Origin: Paenibacillus montaniterrae
GTDB lineage: Bacteria; Bacillota; Bacilli; Paenibacillales; Paenibacillaceae
Direction of reading: 5' to 3'
DNA length: 64,000 nt
NCBI RefSeq assembly: GCF_018403185.1
Contig: NZ_BOSE01000014.1
Span: 1 to 64,000 of the forward strand
Shown: positions 60,342 to 64,000 of the stretch, one piece after another
How positions within the stretch are numbered: position 1 is the first letter of the stretch
How the letters are laid out: each line of letters opens with the position of its first letter
Translations under genes and position numbers: made by a program
Notes under the pieces: generated by a model
What the model was told of the DNA's origin: nothing
Seen by the model: the letters and a program-made list of their open reading frames with translations, nothing else
Database searches by the model: none

Positions 60342-61396
60342 TGACCTTCCCCTTTCTTTGGCCTTTTGTTCAAATTTTTCCGGAACATGTTCACATATGC
60401 CTGATGCGGGAAGAAGATCGGATTATTAATCAGCATTAGCATTTGGTTCAACTGGAAGGTAAGAGATAACACGACGTTCTCCGTATCGGTAACGGTCTCA
60501 GGTTTTTCTTCGATTCTTAGCATCGATAGCGTGCCTTCTACCCTTTTTTGCACATCTGCTATTTTTTCATATTTATCGCTTTGTTCACCGTATCGGTCCC
60601 AATCATGATGGTTGAGCTTCCTGTACCATTCATGATAGGTGGCTTCCTCGTCAGGGATCGTTTTCGTGAGTATGCCTTCCTTATCTACATTCAGGACGAT
60701 GTCGAAGAGACTATTTTTCTCCTTTAATGCTTCCGTGACACCGTCCTCGAGAAGTGCACACAGAATTAAAATAGGCCTTGTGGATGTTTGGGACTTTGCC
60801 TGCGAGAATCGGGCATTTTCTTGTTCGTTGCCTTTCTTTCCGGCGTGCTCGGTGACAAACTTTTGATAGGCGAAATCCAAACTGTTGTCCACTAAACCGT
60901 TGTGAATGCGGACAATGGAGCTTAACGATGTTTTTAATTTGACTATCGATTTTGCCCAATCTTTGGCTCCTTTTATCTTCGTACTCTTGCACTGTACGGC
61001 TACAGCAACGGCTTCGATTGGGATGAACTTTATTTTCCCATAATTAAAAATATAAGGTGTGTACATTTCGTCAAAAATGGCAATGTCGACTTCATTTGAG
61101 ATTTGACCATCCGAATCGATGATGAACACACCTTGCTCCAGACAAAATTTTCGCGGCACAATTTGTGCAAATAACGACATCCATACTTCCTCACGATAGG
61201 TGCCGGTAGTCAAATCATGGTTCGGTGTACTGAGTTTAAGCTGCTTGGCAAGTGATTCTGCGATCCCTTGATAATTGTCGATAATTTTAGCGACAACTTC
61301 TTTCTCCTGCTTCTCTCTTTTTTCCGCCTGTTGTTCAATATTCGTTTTGGCGTTTGCGCCAACTTTTTTACTGCTCATCTTCAGCACCCCTCTCAT
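60338..61396 (-). CDS. DUF6602 protein with PD-(D/E)XK-like motif
   Basis: Protein of 352 residues. An N-terminal Lys/Glu-rich helix (about 15-50) is followed by GTYREEVW (E69/E70), NEVDIAIFDE (D104), and IEAVAVAVQCKST (Q135-x-K137). The order E, D, (E/Q)-x-K fits a PD-(D/E)XK nuclease-like core; this is my reading of the motif, not a proven activity. The C-terminal half is helical and charged. ATG 61396 has AAGGAGGAG. Its last codons overlap the Cas10-like fragment by ATGA. It probably was one gene of a defence-type operon. No signal or TM. Confidence 0.7.
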   Translation of the reverse strand: MRGVLKMSSKKVGANAKTNIEQQAEKREKQEKEVVAKIIDNYQGIAESLAKQLKLSTPNHDLTTGTYREEVWMSLFAQIVPRKFCLEQGVFIIDSDGQISNEVDIAIFDEMYTPYIFNYGKIKFIPIEAVAVAVQCKSTKIKGAKDWAKSIVKLKTSLSSIVRIHNGLVDNSLDFAYQKFVTEHAGKKGNEQENARFSQAKSQTSTRPILILCALLEDGVTEALKEKNSLFDIVLNVDKEGILTKTIPDEEATYHEWYRKLNHHDWDRYGEQSDKYEKIADVQKRVEGTLSMLRIEEKPETVTDTENVVLSLTFQLNQMLMLINNPIFFPHQAYVNMFRKNLNKRPKKGEGQ

Positions 61397-61612
61397 TTCG
61401 ATCTCCTCCTTGAAATGTTCATCACTCTAAACCTTTAGAACTATTTTCTAGGTTTATCGACTCATAATTACAAATTCTCTAACTTCCATCTTTATCCTTC
61501 TGATCCTATATCATTTTTCTAAAAATAACGTAGTCAATTTGTTCGTCAATGGTCATTGACTGATACTTCTTGTTCTAAAAATCCATGAAGCAGCGATTAA
61601 CTTCTGGCCTTA

Positions 61613-61648
61613 TAAACAAAAAAACCACAACCAATGTAGGTTTGTGGG
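61613..61648 (-). terminator. terminator-like hairpin in the gap 61397-61799
   Basis: CCACAACC...GGTTTGTGG with one bulge and seven T on the minus strand. It may be the original terminator of the ABC permease at 62277, now separated from it by the transposase remnant. The rest of the gap shows nothing. Confidence 0.55.
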
Positions 61649-61799
61649 CGCTGATATGACTTTATAAGATTTTTTTACTTACTCATCTTCTATATATTTT
61701 ATGATTCAAATCAATAAACAAAATATAAAAGACATCTTTGATAACTGGACAGTGAAAAGTTCTCAATGAAAATGGTTGCATAAAAAAATAACCCAATCG

Positions 61800-62280
61800 A
61801 ACGAGCCTGGCAGGAAGTCGTTACCGCTTCTGCGTGTGCACGGACGGATCGTATTCGTCGGCGAAGGCGTAAAGCAGGCCAAGGAAGGACCGCATATGCC
61901 GGGCGTGAAGAAGTTGCATCAGGAATCCGAAAATGTCTCCAAGGGGCGAATATATCTTTGGTCATCTGTTCGGTATCATCAGCATTCTGGGGACACTCCG
62001 CACACTTGGTTCTGCCTGCCCTTGTTCATCAACCTGCAGGACGGCATGAAAACCATCTTCCGCTGGACTAGTGACGCCGATCAGCGCCAGAGCTCTCATG
62101 ATCGAGCAGGCCTTCGTCGCCGCTCGCACCTTCGTAGGAGCACTGCTCCTGCTGGACCGGTATTTCCTGTCCATCCCCACGCTGCAGCGGCTGGCCGAAG
62201 GCCATGAATCAATGCATATCGTCACGGATGAAGCCTCGAACAGCCTTACGGCTCTTCTGCTCTACACAGCCCTAACTTAA
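61800..62280 (+). mobile_element. degraded DDE transposase (IS4-like) pseudogene
   Basis: Successive frames read LRVHGRIVFVGEGVKQAKEG, MPGVKKLHQESENVSKG, then EYIFGHLFGIISILG, then WFCLPLFINLQDGMKTIFRW, then LMIEQAFVAARTFVGALLLL and DRYFLSIPTLQRLAEGHESM. The motifs suit a DDE transposase (catalytic Asp in VGEGVK as altered, LLLDRYF). At least three frameshifts and missing ends make it inactive. Terminal repeats were not found. Confidence 0.65.
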
Positions 62281-63929
62281 CCACTTCCGCGCCGCCTGGC
62301 ACCAAACCCGTTGCGCCACACCCACACATTCAAAGCCGCAAGCACAGCTCCATACAGCCATACGCCGAAGTCGAAAAACGTGCACAAGTAGTGCACACCG
62401 GCAAACGCGCCCAGCAGCAGCATAAGCGGCACGATCATCAGCGCATCGCTGCCTCGTCCAGTCTGAAACGGCTCGGAAAACGGCATAACTTCGCGTACCG
62501 GCAGCCAGCAGATGACGGTAAACAGCATCGAGGCAAGCAGCGCGACAGCCAGATCGGGAACGATGCGCAGCCCGAAGACGAGGATCATGAAGATGCCGAC
62601 CACCAAGAAGCACGGCATGTACATCTTGACCAGAAAAGCTTTCAGCGTGCCCCGGTGAGCAAGACCGTAATCGCGTACTGGCGTAACCTGGTAAATCCAC
62701 GCTCCTTTGTAGCCGCTAGCATAACGCAGGATCATGACGACCGAAGGAATCGCCAGCATCGCCAAATAAATAGCCAGGTAGCCCCGTCCCGTCGACAAGC
62801 TTTCCAAGGAAAAACCATCCGCTCCGATAAACAAATAAATGACCGGGAAGACGATACCGAGCGCAACCGACGGATACGACTTCAGCTTGAACTCGCGCTC
62901 TTTTCCCATCATCGCAGTGGCGAACTGAAAAAACGTCCGCTCTTCCCCGTGAGTCGTCAAGGCGCGTGCCAGCGCATCACCGAGCCTACGCTTCCCTTTC
63001 GTCCGCACCGCTCCAGCCTGCGACAGCTTTTGTAAACTGTTTTCGAATGTCGGCATCAGTTTGACGTACACGACGAGAGCCAGCACCGGCACCACAAACG
63101 CCATCGCCGACAGTGTTGCGACAAAGCCGCCGCCTCCCGCTTCGACTCCGCCTGACAGCCAGCCGAACGGAGCCCCGAACCAGACCGGAGGCACGAGCAG
63201 TTGCCACAGCTTCGGCTCGAATTCCGGCGCAAGGCTGGCGAACTCGAACGACCGGATTGCAAACTGATAGCCGACCATCATCACCACGGAAAAGCCGATT
63301 TGCGCATAGTTGATCATATCCTTCAGCTTCTCCCCGTCGAACAGCCGCAGCATCGTCAAATAAACAAGCGCGGTAAAGGTAAGCACGAGCACGACCGCGC
63401 CGAGCAGCTCGACGGCAAACAGCGCCATATGAAGCAGCCCGTGACGAATCGCGATGGCCACAAGCGGAGCGGCGGCAAAGGCGCCGGATAAGCCGAGCAA
63501 ATAAAAGACAATGTGAACGAGCTTGGCCATCGCCACCGTTCGCGGCGCCACCGGCTTCGTCAGCAGCACCGTTTTGTCGCGCAAATCGAGCAGCACAGTG
63601 GAGAAATCGGAAATGAGCGCCATCATGATCATAAACATCAAAAGGGCAAACACGATCGTCATTTTAAAAAACGGGGGCAGTTCGAGCAGCAGCACCGGCA
63701 TGATCAGCAAACCCATCACACCGTACAGCAGCATCGATTTGATAAAATGGTTCGTTTCCTTCTCAGCGTCCGCTCCACCGCTCGAAGCGTTGAACAACGT
63801 GGAAGCGCGGCGTCGATCCATCGTCAGCTTCATCCGCAATATAAGCCGCATCGCACCATAGTCAACACCAAGCTTCGCAAATAGCGGCTGAAACCGATCC
63901 AGCAGCTTTAGCATCACGAAATCGTTCAT
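62277..63929 (-). CDS. ABC transporter permease, multi-spanning membrane protein
   Basis: Integral membrane protein of 550 residues with about 12-14 helices. Examples are GLLIMPVLLLELPPFFKM, LLGAVVLVLTFTALVYLTML, ALGIVFPVIYLFIGADG and LAIPSVVMILRYASG. It follows the end of an ATPase gene (63935-64000) after five bases, with GGGAGGAG shared as SD. They form a two-component exporter. The C-terminus is GC-rich and Arg-rich. Substrate unknown. Its stop overlaps the transposase remnant. Confidence 0.85.
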   Translation of the reverse strand: MNDFVMLKLLDRFQPLFAKLGVDYGAMRLILRMKLTMDRRRASTLFNASSGGADAEKETNHFIKSMLLYGVMGLLIMPVLLLELPPFFKMTIVFALLMFMIMMALISDFSTVLLDLRDKTVLLTKPVAPRTVAMAKLVHIVFYLLGLSGAFAAAPLVAIAIRHGLLHMALFAVELLGAVVLVLTFTALVYLTMLRLFDGEKLKDMINYAQIGFSVVMMVGYQFAIRSFEFASLAPEFEPKLWQLLVPPVWFGAPFGWLSGGVEAGGGGFVATLSAMAFVVPVLALVVYVKLMPTFENSLQKLSQAGAVRTKGKRRLGDALARALTTHGEERTFFQFATAMMGKEREFKLKSYPSVALGIVFPVIYLFIGADGFSLESLSTGRGYLAIYLAMLAIPSVVMILRYASGYKGAWIYQVTPVRDYGLAHRGTLKAFLVKMYMPCFLVVGIFMILVFGLRIVPDLAVALLASMLFTVICWLPVREVMPFSEPFQTGRGSDALMIVPLMLLLGAFAGVHYLCTFFDFGVWLYGAVLAALNVWVWRNGFGARRRGSG

Positions 63930-63934
63930 CCAGG

Positions 63935-64000
63935 CTACTCCTCCCGAACGATCGACACGAATTGCTCCGCGATCGCCTTAAATTCATGAAAGCCGGTCAG
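63935..64000 (-). CDS. ABC transporter ATP-binding protein (C-terminal end only)
   Basis: The last 21 codons of a gene running off the window: LTGFHEFKAIAEQFVSIVRE then a stop at 63935. No motif is visible; the assignment to an ATPase comes from its position directly before the permease. Partial. Confidence 0.55.
   Translation of the reverse strand: MTGFHEFKAIAEQFVSIVREE

Noticed and set aside
59459..62280. CRISPR array near the Cas10-like fragment
   Set aside because: No regularly spaced repeats and no other cas genes were seen.
62391..63884. Several long plus-strand frames rich in His/Arg/Gln
   Set aside because: Antisense shadows of the GC-rich ABC permease gene.

Overview
The window looks like chromosomal DNA of a Gram-positive, low-to-mid GC Bacillales species, most likely Paenibacillus or a close relative. 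Signs are strong AGGAGG-type ribosome binding sites, frequent GTG/TTG starts, tandem T-box leaders before ilvB, a BlaI/BlaR-like pair, a type III polyketide synthase operon, and an LplABC-type sugar importer without its own ATPase followed by a membrane-bound AraC regulator. No rRNA, complete tRNA or CRISPR array was seen.

Layout. 1-12.5 kb: ABC ATPase, multicopper oxidase with a divergent MarR, SRPBCC protein and flavin monooxygenase with a ruined PadR gene, ilvB behind two T-boxes, an XRE regulator facing an FMN reductase, and a second MarR facing an NTF2-like protein. 12.7-20.6 kb: BlaI/M56 pair, GH35 beta-galactosidase, NlpC/P60 hydrolase, and a type III PKS-methyltransferase-FAD oxidoreductase operon. 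20.8-31 kb: TetR/MFS pair, broken Rpn-type gene, DUF4304 gene, an Fe-S and oxidative-stress group (SufR-like regulator, SodA, ferredoxin, FMN reductase, IscA), MerR/hydrolase pair, and TetR/NADH-oxidase-like pair. 31-51 kb: many regulator-plus-enzyme or regulator-plus-exporter modules (TetR/MFS, XRE/SDR, MerR/SDR, MarR/RidA/monooxygenase, ArsR/LLM/MFS, ArsR/MFS, TetR/NTF2), plus an FGGY sugar kinase under a XylR-like operator. 51-59.4 kb: membrane protein, sugar ABC importer and two AraC regulators. 59.4-62.3 kb: a decayed island with a tRNA 3' end, an LRR pseudogene, two transposase remnants, and an intact DUF6602 gene translationally coupled to the first 37 codons of a Cas10/Cmr2-like gene. 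62.3-64 kb: ABC permease and the end of its ATPase.

How it works together. Most of the window is an archipelago of small redox and efflux modules, each under its own one-component repressor or activator. Several operators can be read directly: ATCTTAAT-type palindromes for the MarR pair, TTGTTTC...GAAACAA for the third MarR, TTCTA-N6-TMGAA for one ArsR, ACATATCG...CGATATGT for the other, and 19-bp-spacer promoters for the two MerR proteins. Gene decay is common (PadR, Rpn, EamA, MFS copy, LRR, transposases, Cas10-like), so the region appears to have gained and lost accessory genes repeatedly.

The strongest candidate for an undescribed system is the DUF6602/Cas10-like operon at 60.2-61.4 kb. 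It is truncated here, but its ATGA start/stop overlap shows that the two genes formed one unit.
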